Shown here piece by piece: positions 1 to 11,974 of a DNA stretch of 64,000 nucleotides. The position numbers and the translations under genes are program-made. The notes beneath the pieces were generated by a model. It worked only from the letters and a program-made list of their open reading frames with translations, ran no database searches and was not told the DNA's origin. Every line of letters starts with the position of its first letter. Positions within the stretch are counted from its first letter, which is position 1. Location of the stretch: NCBI GenBank assembly GCA_010015745.1, contig ML978189.1, positions 124,001-188,000 on the forward strand, in the 5' to 3' direction. Source of the DNA: Setomelanomma holmii. Taxonomy: Eukaryota > Ascomycota > Dothideomycetes > Pleosporales > Phaeosphaeriaceae.

Positions 1-414
1 GTTCACGGCCGCAGGCATGGTGGGCAATAGAGATCGAAAGAATAGAAAGTCACTGAGAGAAGAGGGGTAGTACAACTATCTCCGACATTATATACATGTT
101 GCATGATTAGGTGGAGGATCCGGCAAGCGGAAATTCGGGCTAGAGGCATCTTGGAGCATTCCTCGGTCCATCTCGCTGCGGTGACAGACTCGAACAGATG
201 CCGTTGTGCAACTCCAGAGCTAAGAGTGGATCGCATCGCGTGGAACGCGCTCGTTGGGAAGCCAAACCCACCACTCAGCTGGTGCGGAGATGACCCATGG
301 CTCATCTTTACGAAACCGGGGGAGGCGTGCTAAATCGAGCCCGCACTCCAGGGTTCGGTCTCTTTTTCGCCGAAGAACACGCTCCAGCAGCAACGCCCCA
401 ATCGAGCCATCGCT
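1..414. other. Upstream intergenic region
   Basis: This stretch precedes the start codon of the Zn2Cys6 regulator and probably holds its promoter and 5' leader. Short overlapping open frames exist on both strands, but none has a recognisable domain or splice continuity. I see no RNA gene. Confidence 0.4.
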
Positions 415-3185
415 ATGGACGCAAATGCCGCTGCCAACGGCGCTGCAGCACAGCAGCAGCCTGTCACCAGCCCCAATGGAACAGCGAAGCTATCGCAGCA
501 CTCTCCCGATGCGCATTCCTGGAGCGACGAGGGCTCGAGCGGAGAGGAAGCGGTTGACCGTAGTCAGAGTGGAGCCTCGAGCAAAAGAAAGCGACCTTTG
601 AGCGTTTCGTGTGAGACATGCAAAACGCGCAAGGTGAAGTGCGATCGAGGTCAGAATTAACATCATGATTCTACGTTGCACATATGCTCATGTTGCATAG
701 GTCACCCTGCATGCGGATGGTGTCTCAAGAACTCAAGCGCCTGTGTCTACCTGGTATTTTGAAGCGCACCGTAGAGCAGACAACAAATTGACTCTTTACA
801 GCCGAGGAAGAAGCCTGGACTGCGTGCTGGCTATGGTAGAGAGCTTGAGGCTCGTCTTGGTGAGTTGCACCGTTCCTGAGGTTTGCTTTCAGCGTGCCGA
901 GGCTCGTGAGCATTTGATGGAGACATGCTGTGAAAACATCTACACAAGACAGCACGTGCGCACGAGCAACGGGCGCAATGCTATATAATTCCAACACACG
1001 ATAGCTGGCAGGATTGGTATTCAAGTATGCTGACAGCCAAGCAGACAAACTCGAGTCGCTCATCGTCCAGCAACAGAACCAGATTCACCAGCTTTCCAGC
1101 AGCCAGGTAACTTCTGGTCCTTCCCCACAAGAAGTCCCGTCGTTCCGAAGTCCGCCCATCCTCCAAACACCTCACATACCTCGCCCCGAGACCGCCCTCT
1201 TTCTGCAGAAGCCCACGCCGACATTTGCATCGCAATCAGCCATACAGAACCAGTTCAGTGGTGGTGTTACAGATGGCAGACCTACTCCTTCCGTCACAGG
1301 CAATGGCTATCATGGACAGCACGAAGAGATGCCCCAGGGCATGGGCGGGATGCAGCGGGATGCCTTCGCGACTTACAACGAACAATTTGCTCCTATGGCA
1401 CGAGCCTTAGGTCAAACCGATGCAGACTTCCCTTCGTACGACCTCCTTTACGGGCTGGTCGACTTGTTCTTCAAGCACATCTACCCGTGGTGTCCAATTC
1501 TGCATCGTCAAACCACGCTGAACTCACTGTTCGGAGAATCGACTCTCGACGAGGCCGATCGCATCATCCTGCACGCCGTTGTTGCAACCACGGTCAAATT
1601 TTCTACGGATCAGCGCTTGACGGCTGAGAAGCGGGAGCGGTACCATTCGAGCTCGAAGTCGAAAGTTTTACTGTACGGCATTGAGAACAGCTCAGTGAAA
1701 TCATTGCAAGCACTCGTCATCCTTGCTTTGGATGTGGTAGGATGCTCGAATGGCCCACCTGGTTGGAACCTTCTTGCTTTGATCACCCGCAGTGTGGTTC
1801 AGCTTGGGCTTTCGATGGAGACATATTCGCCGGCAGTTGCACCGCAATATGCTTCGATTTATACTTTGCGCGCAATCGTCCTTCCTGAACCCAAAGACTG
1901 GATAGAAGAAGAAAGCAGGCGTCGACTGTTCTGGATGATCTATGTCCTTGACCGCTATGCGACAGTTGCGACAGCTTTCGAATTCGCGCTGGACGAGAAC
2001 GAAATCGACCGCCGACTACCATGTCGCGACGACCTGTACATCCGCAACGTCCCAGTCGAGACGAGATGGTTCCACACTTCAACGCGCTCTGACTACAGCA
2101 TGAATCGGCCAGAGAATTTGGGATCCTTCTCGTACTATGTCGAGGTCCTAGGCATCTTGACAAAAGTTCACAAGTTCTTGAAGAAGCCAGTCGATATCAC
2201 CTCCTTATCCGATGTGGAGAAATGGCAATCTGAGTACCGAGAGCTTGATAATGCGATCGAAGAGTGGAAGTACAATCTCCCACAAGAGTTTGGCAATTCA
2301 GCGAGGGTGTTCAGCAAAACAGGCATGAACCAGAGCCTTAATAGTGGTCTGGTAATGCTGCATGCTGCCTTCCATACGTAAGTATATTCTTGACAGCATC
2401 GAAGCGTTCGCTCACGTTTATAGCACGGTGATCCGCCTCCACTCCTCTGCGGCCTATCCCACCCATCGGTCGCCCATCTTCACCCCATCTTTCTCGGCGA
2501 GTCAAAGGTGTCTTAGCGCGGTCGAGAACATCACCACACTATGCGCATGTGTCCGCGAAAACGGCCTCCTCAGCAAGCTTGGTCCGCCCTTTGCATTCTC
2601 TCTTTGGGTCGCGGCACGCGTCTTGCTGGTGCATGGCTCTACGATCGATCATCGGGTAGACACGTCCATAAATCTGCTCGTCAGCACTCTGCAAGAGTTC
2701 GGTCAACACTGGGAAGTCGGTTCGCGATATGCAAACCTCCTCTCACGTGTGCTCTCTGAGTACCAAGAATCGCAACAAACCCCAACCGGCTTGAATGGGG
2801 AGCGCGTAACACCCTCAACTGTCAAGATCCTTGCGGATATGCGCAGATGTGCTTTCGATCTGGACTTCCTAATTTCGAGGCAGCCCAAGCTCAATAGCAA
2901 CAGGCTGTCATCAGTCACTCCGGCACGTACACCAGCGCCGAATGAGCTGGAATATCTAGATGTCTTTGACTTCTTCAACATGCCCCGACTGCCGGTCTCA
3001 ATAGAGGGATCGATGAGCTATGCTGCAGCGGAGGGCATGCAGATGCCTGAGAACGCCTTTGGCAACGAATCTAATATCACGAACTATATGGTCGATGCAA
3101 GGTGAGAAAACCCGCACACAATTGCTGCCGAATATACACTGACATCACCTTTAGTTCAGATTGGTTTATGAAGGAATCTGGCTAA
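415..3185 (+). CDS. Zn2Cys6 (Gal4-type) transcription factor with fungal TF middle domain
   Basis: Probable nuclear transcriptional regulator. Six exons join in frame: 415-649, 701-753, 802-859, 1012-2377, 2424-3101 and 3155-3185, giving 806 residues. The binuclear zinc cluster is split by the first intron and reads C66-x2-C69-x6-C76-x6-C83-x2-C86-x6-C93, the exact class spacing. A basic KRKR run lies just before it, and a linker of the form PRKKPGLRAGYGRELEARL follows, as in many fungal regulators of this class. A heptad-like QQQNQIHQL stretch and then the long fungal-specific TF domain (PF04082 type) occupy most of exon 4. Exon 5 continues it with HTTVIRLHSSAAYP. The 152-nt third intron is the least certain junction. 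Target genes are unknown; the next gene downstream on the same strand is a D-amino-acid oxidase. Class confidence is high; pathway is not assigned. Confidence 0.9.
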
Positions 3186-4301
3186 GAACTGGTATTGCTT
3201 CCTTGTGCATAGGTTTGCTGGTCACGAAAAAGTTTCTGGGCAAGACCGGCATGTCATTGTGCTACGTTCCTTAATTTGTGGTTATCGAGTAGCTTCAGGC
3301 TCTCTCACAATTCTCTCCTTCTTCAGATACCCTGCTTTACTCTCGAAAAATGGTGTGTTGGAAGGCGCGTCAAATTTGGTGCTTCAACAAAAAGGATCGT
3401 CCCTTCTTAGGGCGCCAATTCTAACAAATCACTCTTTCTTCGACTCGTTACTGATCGACACACTTTTGCGCGAGAGACTACAGCACTTTTCCATGTCCAG
3501 TGGGACACAGGTGAAGACCTTCGCCGACGTGATTCGGGCTATTGACAAATCTACGTGGTATCGAGGGCCTCTTAGCTTCTGTACGTTATATGCAATTATG
3601 TTCCTAAAGTTGTGTGTATATTTTTATACTATCCTGAACAAGATAAGTTGGAGAAGAGGTTCTCGTGTCCCATCGGAGCTGGACACGTGCGGTAAATTGG
3701 TTCGCAAGCCCGTGCAGCAACATTTACTGACGATATGATGCTCCTGACTCACGATCATTTCAAGATCTTCGGATCTCGCACCTTGTCCAGATTTTGCCTC
3801 CCGCCATGTAGACACGACGAGTCGCAGCATACGCGATACCGCTTCTGGAACACCGAAGCGACTAACCCACTCTGAGCTTATCCCGATCGCACTTTCACTC
3901 CGAAACATACCTCACTTCACGCCACGCCGAACCCCATTGAATGTAGGTGCGCCTTTTCTTCCATGTTCTTGCGTCAATCTATGCATAATGACTTGCCCCT
4001 ACTACTGTGAGGGCGGTTGTGTTGTCTGGTGCGTAGGATGTTACGGCGTTGCTTCGGCCCTTCTCCGTCGGACAAAAGCTGTAAAAGAATCGTGGTGGGA
4101 TGAGGGCGCAGAAGGTCGTAAATATATAGTCTCTACGTTTCCCGGCTTCGAAATTGTGACTTGTTTCTATCATAAGACATTCACGATCTTTAGTTGTTCA
4201 TACATTGTTACGAAACTAATCTTCTTCATTGATAGATCTCGACACGACTCATACCAGCACCTTACACACCACAACATCATTCTCACATATCACCTGCAAT
4301 T
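3186..4301. other. Intergenic region
   Basis: This 1.1-kb spacer separates the Zn2Cys6 gene from the oxidase gene. A 177-codon open frame at 3205-3738 has no domain, no convincing start context and biased composition, so I treat it as chance. The last few hundred bases, AT-rich before the ATG at 4302, are the likely oxidase promoter. Confidence 0.4.
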
Positions 4302-5744
4302 ATGGCAACCCAAGAACCCGAGAACATTACTATTCTTGGCGCTGGTGTCGTCGGCCTGACTACCTCCTTGGTCCTGGCCGAAAATTACCCATCTGCAAGC
4401 ATCACCGTAATCGGCAAACACTTCCCTGGCGATCGCTCCATCGAGTATACATCTCCATGGGCCGGCGCTAACTGGAGTTCAATGGCTCACGACAACGGAC
4501 CGCTCGAGAAGTACGATGAAGTTACGTTCAAGCGATTTGGGCAGTTGATGGACGGAGAGAATGTATGGGGATGTAAAATTGTGAAGAAGGGCGAGGGGAA
4601 CGAGGTTGGACTTGGTCGGATGGGTAAGCTTCACTTGAATGCTAGAAAATGGTTCAATACTAATGTGTAATAGGTATGTGGGGTGTCTTTGATGCACCGA
4701 TTGAAGAAACGGGTGTTCTGAGCGATGGAACCAACAAGATCTGGTACGACGAACTCGTCGGCGGTCTCAAACAGCTCAGCAAAGAGCAACTACCAAAAGA
4801 TGCCGTCTTCGGAATCGAATTCCCGACTACCTTCCGCATCAACACCGCAGTATACTTGTACTGGTAAATCCACCCTCACTCATCGCAACTGATCACATAC
4901 TCGATATACAGACACTAAGAACCGCAGGCTTCAATCCCAAGCCCTCTCAAAAGGCATCAAACTCATCCGACGCCATTACCCCTCCATCAGCGCCGTCCTC
5001 ACCGATCACCCATCAACATCCCTTCTGATAAACTGCAGCGGCATCGGCTCCCTCAACCTAATCGACATCAAAGACACGAATCTCTACCCAACGCGCGGCC
5101 AGACAATCCTCGTCGCAGAGCCCAAGACTCCAATCAACAGAATGTACGAATATGAGCGGCAGTAAGACCAAAATCCACCATGCCTACTACGCCATTGTTT
5201 CGCATGAAACAAAGCTAACGATGATGCGCGATAGGTACTTCCGTACCCCGAAACGCATCGATCCAACAACAACATACATCTTCCCGCGCCCTCTCGGCGG
5301 CGGCGTGATTCTAGGCGGAAGTAGGCAGGACAACAACTGGAGCGATGAGTGGGATGAAGAATTGGGAAATGATATTATGAAGAGGTGCTGTGAGTTGTGT
5401 CCTGAGTTGGGAAAGCCGGAGGATTTGCAGGTTGTGAGTAAGAATATTGGGCTGAGACGTAAGTACTTCGATTTGTTTTTACGTTGTGGTGTGGGTGTAT
5501 GTGTGTGCTGAGAATGCGATGTAGCATCGAGGAAAGGTGGGCCGAGGATTGAGGCGGAGAAGGGCAAGTGGAAGATCCCGGTCGTACATTGTTATGGACA
5601 TGCTGGGGCAGGATATCAGTCTTCTTGGTAAGTGGCTCCGGTTGCGTAGTGAGGGGGATGGGAGATACTGACTAGTATAGGGGCACGGCTGAGCGAGTAC
5701 TGGAATTGGTGCAGAAGACTTTGAACGTAGGGTCGAAGTTATGA
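4302..5744 (+). CDS. D-amino-acid oxidase (FAD), peroxisomal
   Basis: Flavoenzyme expected to oxidise D-amino acids to keto acids, ammonia and H2O2. Six exons: 4302-4623, 4674-4863, 4928-5143, 5235-5458, 5525-5627 and 5681-5744, giving 372 residues, close to fungal DAAO length. The N-terminal dinucleotide-binding loop is GAGVVG at residues 13-18. The family core appears as FPRPLGGGVILGG across exon 4. The DAO C-terminal signature VVHCYGHAGAGYQSSWG lies at about residues 337-353 and is split by the last intron. The protein ends in -SKL, a canonical type 1 peroxisomal signal, so the H2O2 would be released beside catalase. The third intron starts inside the codon for Met in NRMYFRTPKR; reading through it would hit a stop. 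It could act on D-aspartate (DDO) rather than neutral D-amino acids; the sequence alone does not decide. Confidence 0.93.
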
Positions 5745-6185
5745 ACGCAGGCCATGTTTGATGGGGTTTAGCGATATTTGTTCCGAGGACACACTCTCAT
5801 GTAGTAGAAAAAGCTGCGGACAAGCGAACGGTCTAGGACTCGAGCAGCAAATTAAAGGCTCAAAGTGTCTCCTGAAGTATTACAGGGTATTATCAAAACT
5901 ACCAACACCTGTTGTTGTACTGTACATGATCTGTTTTGCTCGGGGGTTATGGCCTACTCTGCGGCTTTCTCTACTACGTGAAAGACACAACCATCTTACT
6001 GAGGTTGTGTTTTCGATTCCCGTCGCTGCCGAATGTCGCTCGCCTTCAGTATGCGCAAATTCTTTTCCGGTACTCCAGTGAGCGGACCGTGGTACATCTA
6101 GCGCTCGCAGCCGCACCACCATTTTATCACGGCTTTTCACTGCGTATCTCTCTTTACACATTCACTTACATCGCCAGTTCTCATC
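5745..6185. other. Intergenic region
   Basis: This spacer holds the 3' end of the oxidase transcript and a pyrimidine-rich leader (tctctttacaca... before the ATG at 6186). I see no gene in it. Confidence 0.4.
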
Positions 6186-6773
6186 ATGAGGTTGATAGCA
6201 GAAATACCACTTTCACTATGGAACTGTTCTCGATCCGCTCCCATCAGAGCTCCGATCTTGCTTCCAGAGCGCACCGACGTTCTCGCAGCATACCCAACCC
6301 GTAAGGAACCTCGCGATGCGCTCAACGCAACAGCTCTAATTGGTAAGTCATCATGCAGACACTCTCCGCCAAAACGCTCACATGACGTCGCAGTCAAGAC
6401 AGTCTGGTCAAACCCGACTTTCTACCTCGGCGCCAAAGCATTCTGCGGCAGCCTCATCACGTTAACAAACGGCGCCGCCAAGTAAGCTGTCTAGGAAGAA
6501 TTTCGCAGGCCAGCGAACGCCGACGAGATTGTCGACTTGGCGGCGAAAGTTGCGGAAGATAATGCTCGCCTGCAAGAAGAAGTTGAACGTCTCCGCGAGT
6601 TAAGGCTTCGACAGGCAGAAAGCATGCTCAGTCAAGCGAAGCTTGTCCGTGATCTCGTGAAAGATTTGCGTGAGGAGCGTGCAAAGCGTGAGGCTAACGA
6701 AAGGACGGCGGCTAACGTCTCGTCGTCGAAGGGATGTAAGGATGCGGAACAGGAGGGAGAGAAGCGCCGCTGA
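6186..6773 (+). CDS. Small predicted coiled-coil protein of unknown function
   Basis: I do not recognise this protein. The model begins at an ATG with good context (ctcatcATGagg). It removes a 51-nt intron at 6343-6393 with a GTAAGT donor and a CGCAG acceptor, then needs a second removal that ends at CAG 6506-6508. The donor of that second intron is either GTAAGC at 6482, giving only 27 nt, or GTTAAC at 6461, giving 48 nt. Both keep the frame and remove the stops at 6482-6496. The product is about 160-170 residues. The first half has a possibly membrane-associating segment (NPTFYLGAKAFCGSLITL). The second half is strongly charged and heptad-like (EDNARLQEEVERLRELRLRQ), so a coiled coil is likely. 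The lack of any known domain keeps confidence moderate. Confidence 0.5.
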
Positions 6774-6813
6774 GTGTGGAACAGTGGTGTGGAGGGACAC
6801 CGGGAAAAGGGTG

Positions 6814-6833
6814 TCTGTGTGTGTGTGTGTAGG
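6814..6833. repeat. Short GT microsatellite
   Basis: An interrupted run of GT dinucleotides just downstream of the small coiled-coil gene, in non-coding DNA. Confidence 0.7.
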
Positions 6834-7009
6834 AGAGCTGAACTGTAGCGACGATACTTCAGAGCACGTCGAGATGAGTGAGTCTTTTGGAGCGACATCT
6901 CCGGATGCGCACGATTGTTGTTGTTGTGTTGTGTGTTTTGGTCTTATCGAACCTCCACTCTGCTCCTTTCCGGTCATGAAGTTGAGATCATTCCATCATA
7001 TGGAACGCC

Positions 7010-8116
7010 TTACAGATCCTTGATATAACTCTTGAACCCACCTCGAATTCGCGTAGTCCAGCTGAGCTCAGCATAACCCGCGATTATATCGAACACTGGC
7101 TTTGGCAAATCGAGGAGATTCGTGGGCTGCTTATCGTGAAAACGGAGCTTCTTGGTTGCTTGGTCGAGGTAGAAGTGCTTTGCGTGCGCGAGAAATGGGT
7201 TGTCGTCTTGAGCGTTGAGAGAATGAACTTGGTGACCAATGCGGTGCCACTGGGGCGTCCAAAGAGCGAACACGCCTTCTAATCCATTCATTCTACACCC
7301 AATGTCCCCAATGACACGAAGGAACTTCTTAAAGCCTAACTCGTCGTTGCATAATGCCTGGAGCAGCTGACTCATGCGTTCAGGATTGCATCCATACTGC
7401 GCCGGGGCCCTTGAGTCCTGCTCCTGGTAACAGCCCGAGCTTCTGTAGATGGTGTATGCGACCCTGGCGTGCGTCTGCTCCTCGTCGGTGAATTTGATTT
7501 CAAGTTTCAGGTTGTTTGCCCAAATCTCCCGAAGTAACATGCCGAATTGCAGATAGCCATCCTGCCGTCGAAACGTCTGTACTCTGGCAGGTGCAGCCGA
7601 ACCGCGATCGGTGCGGTTGCAAAATCGAGGGCAAATACTGCCCAAGCTGATCTGTAGTCGACGAACCAAAGTCTTGTGCTGACCGATCTGACTCAGCCAT
7701 CCATTCGTAGCGCTGTCGATGTAGTACCCAGTACTATCGTGTGATGCACTGTGTGTGCCCTCCCTTGCTGCAAGACAGAAGTCATTGGAGTAGAACACGG
7801 ACGCTGCTTCCTGATGTATCTGTCGGCACACACGTAGCAATTGTAGCTTTGGCTGGCATGCACGTGCGAGGCTCACTCCGGCACGCCGAGACCGGGGGAA
7901 TACCTTGGGTACTTGGTCCTTCAAAGTATACGCTTGTCTCTGGAGACGGTAGTTGCGGTCATCCGCACGTCGGTACAGAACCATGCGTCTGTCACGTCTT
8001 CGAACCGAGAGATATAAAGGATCGGCGTGCTTGAAGATCAGTTCGTAGATCCAATTGCGGAGCTCAGCTGGCAGGTCGAGGAAGGACGAGATCTGGGGAT
8101 TAGCGGGCTTTGACAT
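7010..8116 (-). CDS. 2EXR/F-box-like domain protein (intact paralogue)
   Basis: A 368-residue intronless protein. The N-terminus carries the hallmark FLDLPAELRNWIYELIF at about residues 12-28. Fungal proteins with this motif are annotated as 2EXR or F-box-like; some such proteins may be substrate adaptors, but function is not established. A second conserved block, LLRVCRQIHQEAASVFYSNDF, sits near residues 105-125. I chose the ATG at 8116 because it places the domain near the N-terminus; the open frame extends to 8266 with a low-complexity leader. The same order of blocks (CRQI.HE..GVFY, then W.SKLG/W.SQIG, then a C.. region) recurs in the two broken genes at 8548-10591 and 30760-32533. This is therefore the only intact member of that subgroup here. 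Nuclear or cytosolic location is not evident. Confidence 0.75.
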   Translation of the reverse strand: MSKPANPQISSFLDLPAELRNWIYELIFKHADPLYLSVRRRDRRMVLYRRADDRNYRLQRQAYTLKDQVPKVFPRSRRAGVSLARACQPKLQLLRVCRQIHQEAASVFYSNDFCLAAREGTHSASHDSTGYYIDSATNGWLSQIGQHKTLVRRLQISLGSICPRFCNRTDRGSAAPARVQTFRRQDGYLQFGMLLREIWANNLKLEIKFTDEEQTHARVAYTIYRSSGCYQEQDSRAPAQYGCNPERMSQLLQALCNDELGFKKFLRVIGDIGCRMNGLEGVFALWTPQWHRIGHQVHSLNAQDDNPFLAHAKHFYLDQATKKLRFHDKQPTNLLDLPKPVFDIIAGYAELSWTTRIRGGFKSYIKDL

Positions 8117-8547
8117 TGCGGTCAGTATTCGGACTGAGGAACTCGATTTCCAGGTAACGGAAAGCGTGAGAAGGAGATTTGTGTGACTGTTAAAAAGTGA
8201 AGGCAAGATCCACTTCCTGTCCAGGCAACGAGACTGAGCACGTGATTCGATCTTAACTGAGAGCAAGTGGACGGCAGGAGCGATCTGAAGTCACAGAACG
8301 ACACCAAGATATGCAAGGAGCGATACATTTGAAACATGAGAAAGGATGCTTTATTGGGTATATTCGGGCTCGCTGTCGTGCAGCCATCCTTGGCGTGTTT
8401 GTTACGTCCGAGCATGCACGATAGCTTAGTCCGCGTGTGAGACTGGCGAGAAGGCCGCCTACACTCCCATTACTAATCTCCTACGGTCAATGCAACCGAG
8501 GAGCCGGCCTCCAATGGTAGATCTTCGTGCCAATCCCGTACACCATA
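8117..8547. other. Intergenic region
   Basis: Spacer between the intact 2EXR-like gene (its 5' side) and the 3' end of the broken paralogue, both on the minus strand. It probably holds the promoter of the intact gene. Nothing else is seen. Confidence 0.35.
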
Positions 8548-10591
8548 CTACCATGACTTCCAAATGGAGTCTGCAATCCTTCGGCCGTCTTCGATACACC
8601 AGCCGCTCAAGCTATCAAGCCAGTATCTCCCGCGCAGTTTCGATCAAAAGATGTGCTGCCTCGAGCTATTGAAATATAGATCATGGTAAGGTGCATTGAG
8701 TTCGAACAAAGGTGCCTCTGCCGACAACTTAGAAATCAATCGATGCCCTTATTGACGCACTTCATCGGTCGAAAGCGTGCTGTACTTGAAGTCAACACAA
8801 TTTTCCTGGGCTTGTGGCGTGCTGCTATAGTCTACATGCATGAGGGTTCCTCGTCCATCAATCCAGATCCGCGGTAGTTCCCGGAATCACGGATTTCCTA
8901 TGCTCTTTCGTCTTGAGATCATGTCGGTGAGAAGTAGAAAGAGTCACGTCTGCAGATCTCCGATCAGGATTGTAGCTTCTTCTCCATGAAGTGCACCATT
9001 GATACGTGAGGTAAGTATGAAACGCAGCTTCGCCCAGCAAACGATGCACTTGTAGTACATGAGGTCCAGAAGCTCGTCAATGTTGATTTGAACATCATCT
9101 AACGTCCCTGACGTCGCGAGATCGAAGCATAGGGCCAATGTAGTGTGCTTATGTCGGGTCATCTCACGAGGTGTAATCTCTGGCATGACATAGACTTCGG
9201 CTGGTTGCACGGGCTCGGAATAGTTGAGCAGCTTGAGCTTCTCGAAGCTCGTCACTGGCTGGTCGATCGTCATATTGATTTTCAAGGGACATTCTTCTGG
9301 AAACACTAAATCCACGGAATCATGCCTCAACTCCATACAGGCCTGGGAGTAGGCAACATCGAGGCCGTGAAGGGCGAGACAATGGAGGTCAACAACCACT
9401 CTTGTGCCTGTGAATTAGGCGAGCTGCATAAGTTTGGAACTGTCTTTCCAATGCAATGCTAGCAAGTCGTATTTGGGCTCAATATGCTCAATTGCCCGAC
9501 CCCCATCTTTGACGAGGAAAGCTTGTTTGGGTTGCTTGTACTCATCAATTGTGGAGGCGTCATGGATGAGAACTTGATCGCTACCGGGTTCAATATAAAT
9601 TTTCGCAAGGAGGCGGCCCGAGTATGCATAGCGCTTCAAGTCGAGCACATCCTCTTCAATTGGGGCATTCAGTATGTTGTTGAAGCGAGATTTCATCTCC
9701 TCCGGCGAATGCTTCGACGGGTACCCCATTAGAAGGTGCGAAGGCTATTGCGAATGCGGTCCAGTAACCGAGACCGAGACGCGGAACATCTTATTGCAAG
9801 ATTTCCAAATGATCCGAGCAAGTGGAAGTAGGTCCAGTTCCGTACCTCCTGGACAAGAGATCAGACAAAGAGCGTTAAATTCGATTGATAGTTCCTGAAG
9901 ATGGACGAGCTGAGATCATATGGCAGAAAGTCATTTCGGGGCGTATTTAAGAGGATGGTACTCCAAGTCATTGTAGTAGACGTGGTTGCTCAAGAGGGTG
10001 CGATCATGACGATGCTTCGCCCGAGAAAAGGTGAAGATGTTCGACCCGTAGCGGATGCCACTCGCCTCACCATAGACCTGACGGCACGTGTATAGAAGCT
10101 TGACCTGGGAGTCGTGCACGAACTCGCTGTCAGCCCCCTTGAACTTCTCCACCAGATGGTCATACTCCCGTAAAGCCTGCCGGTATTGCGCATCCATTTT
10201 TATAGTCGGACTTAGCGGGTCGTATAGGGTGACAAGTGGAAGCATTATGAATCAGCACTGGTGCTTCGCGTTTGAAGAGGATCTCGTACACGGCGTTGCG
10301 TATCTCTGGTGGCAAAGTCGTAAGGAAAGATAGCGAGGTCGGGTTGACCGGGCTCGAAATCGTGTTCGGTATCTGTTCGTGGTTATCATCAAGGATAGTT
10401 GATTGCTCCTTGTTCGGCACGAGCTGTGTTGAAGGTTCAGCTTCGGTGATCCGTGGTTGTGGAGGTAAGGAAGTTGCAGAAATAGAACGTAGAACAGATG
10501 CACTTGCCGCAAGCACCTTGAAATGATCACGGTGGCGCGCTAAAAGTAAAGGTGAGCGTTTGCAAGTCGTTCGGCAAGCAACAAATCGCAC
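8548..10591 (-). pseudogene. Broken 2EXR/F-box-like paralogue
   Basis: A decayed copy of the same gene as the one at 30760-32533. Reading on the minus strand, the N-terminal block has FLTTLPPEIRNAVYEILFKR (within 10160-10591), matching FLTTLPPEIRNHVYEVLFKR of the other copy. The frame then shifts near 10200-10240 and continues with LLYTCRQVYGEASGIRYGSN (9931-10245). At 9931-9933 a TGA stands exactly where the other copy has TGG after APK. Homology continues through further stops: SPEEMKSRFNNILNAPIEED (within 9415-9729), then the block 8944-9399, then LFLLLTDMI below 8944. It ends with a segment matching SNLRDCYW where TGA at 8644-8646 again replaces TGG. I count at least one frameshift and about six stops. 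It is not translatable as one protein; fragments could still be transcribed. Confidence 0.8.
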
Positions 10592-11974
10592 AAATATTCA
10601 AGCCACCGGTGAGAGAGGCAGATTCGCTGTCGCAAGGTAAGTCATTTCGTAGAGCAAAATTGCTTCGTGGAATCGCTGGAGATCTCGCCCCCTCCGCATC
10701 TTCAAGTACTGTATAATTTTATCCATAAAGCCGTAGTGTGCACTTCATGGCCTCTCTCGTCAACACCTCCTGTATGGCGAAGATCAAGCCACTGTCGAAC
10801 TCTCGCAAACTCATCTGTTCCATGACAAGTACATCTACTATGCCCACAGCAACTCAGGCCAAGCGCATATTCTACTGCTGACTCAGTTCTCGAAGGTGTT
10901 GTAAAATTGTACTGCAATGCTCTCCTTCGTCCAGGCAATATGCACCTCGCACTTTGATGCAATGACAACTTAAAGACGGAGACCTTGGTGTCCCTGTCTA
11001 GGAATCACATGTTAGCCGGCATGTTTTTCATTGGTGATCGATAAGCGCGCAAGAAGTAGAGACTTGATATATGCATGAAAGGGCCGAACGACTGCACACT
11101 GGCGGTAGTGCACGCACATTTAGCCTCAGTATCTGACTGGCTTTACAGGGAGCATCGCAACTGTGTTCATGTAGTGTCCACGTTGCTTCAAGCGGGTGGC
11201 GTGAAGTACGGCGAAAAGGACGCTTCATTAACGCGCAGATATCCTCGTCGAGACCTGAAGCAGTACGACTGGAGGAGTGAATCCTACACGCCTCCTGACA
11301 GGTAAGGTAGCCATGTGCGGGAGTTGCCGTTCGTGCAGCTTGCGCTCCTCCAGCCCGGCGAGCGATTACTGGAGTGTGGTCGCGCGCAACCGCCACCGTC
11401 GTCAAGGTGCACTTTGTCCAATCATAAAATCCGGGGTAAATAGGGAGGCCGAGGCAAGTTTCCAGAAATCCAATTCTGCCATCGTGGAGTGTGAGTGACG
11501 TCGTGTTTAGTATGTTGAACTACTGCAGCAGTGTATTGTGATGTGCGGTTTACCCAAGCGCAACAACGAGGATGACGCAGATCATTCCTGAAGTTTGCCC
11601 CAGAATGGAGTGAACCCCTACGTCGTGTTCTAACTTTGATCTGTCAGTAGTGTGCAGAGTTCCAAAAAGGGCCGTAGTCTTCTTGAACTGGTCATTTGGA
11701 AGTAGTCTGTCCAATCAGCGATTCGCTAATTACTGCCGGGGCTAGCGGAAGACAGTCATTCCGTTCACCTAGATTGGAGATCGACAGCGGGGAGTGAACC
11801 CAGCATGGTGGATACCGAGGGACGTTTTGGTGTTGCGAGATGAAGTGTCCTGCCTGTTTGGGTAGTGGCGATGGAGTGTAGGACGGCGACGTTGTTTAAG
11901 CTGTGGTATAAGTGAAGGTGCACGGCCATGGCTAGGCGCCCAGTTTGCAGTACAACTCGTTGCAAACAATTAAG
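10592..11974. other. Intergenic region
   Basis: This 1.4-kb stretch lies between the broken 2EXR-like gene and the peroxygenase-like gene. Several short frames overlap on both strands with no domain. The portion from about 11.6 kb onward is the likely promoter of the secreted protein gene. No tRNA-like structure was found by eye. Confidence 0.4.

Noticed and set aside
3205..3738. 177-codon open frame after the Zn2Cys6 gene
   Set aside because: No domain, unnatural composition and no splice-linked continuation; it looks like chance open sequence in a spacer.
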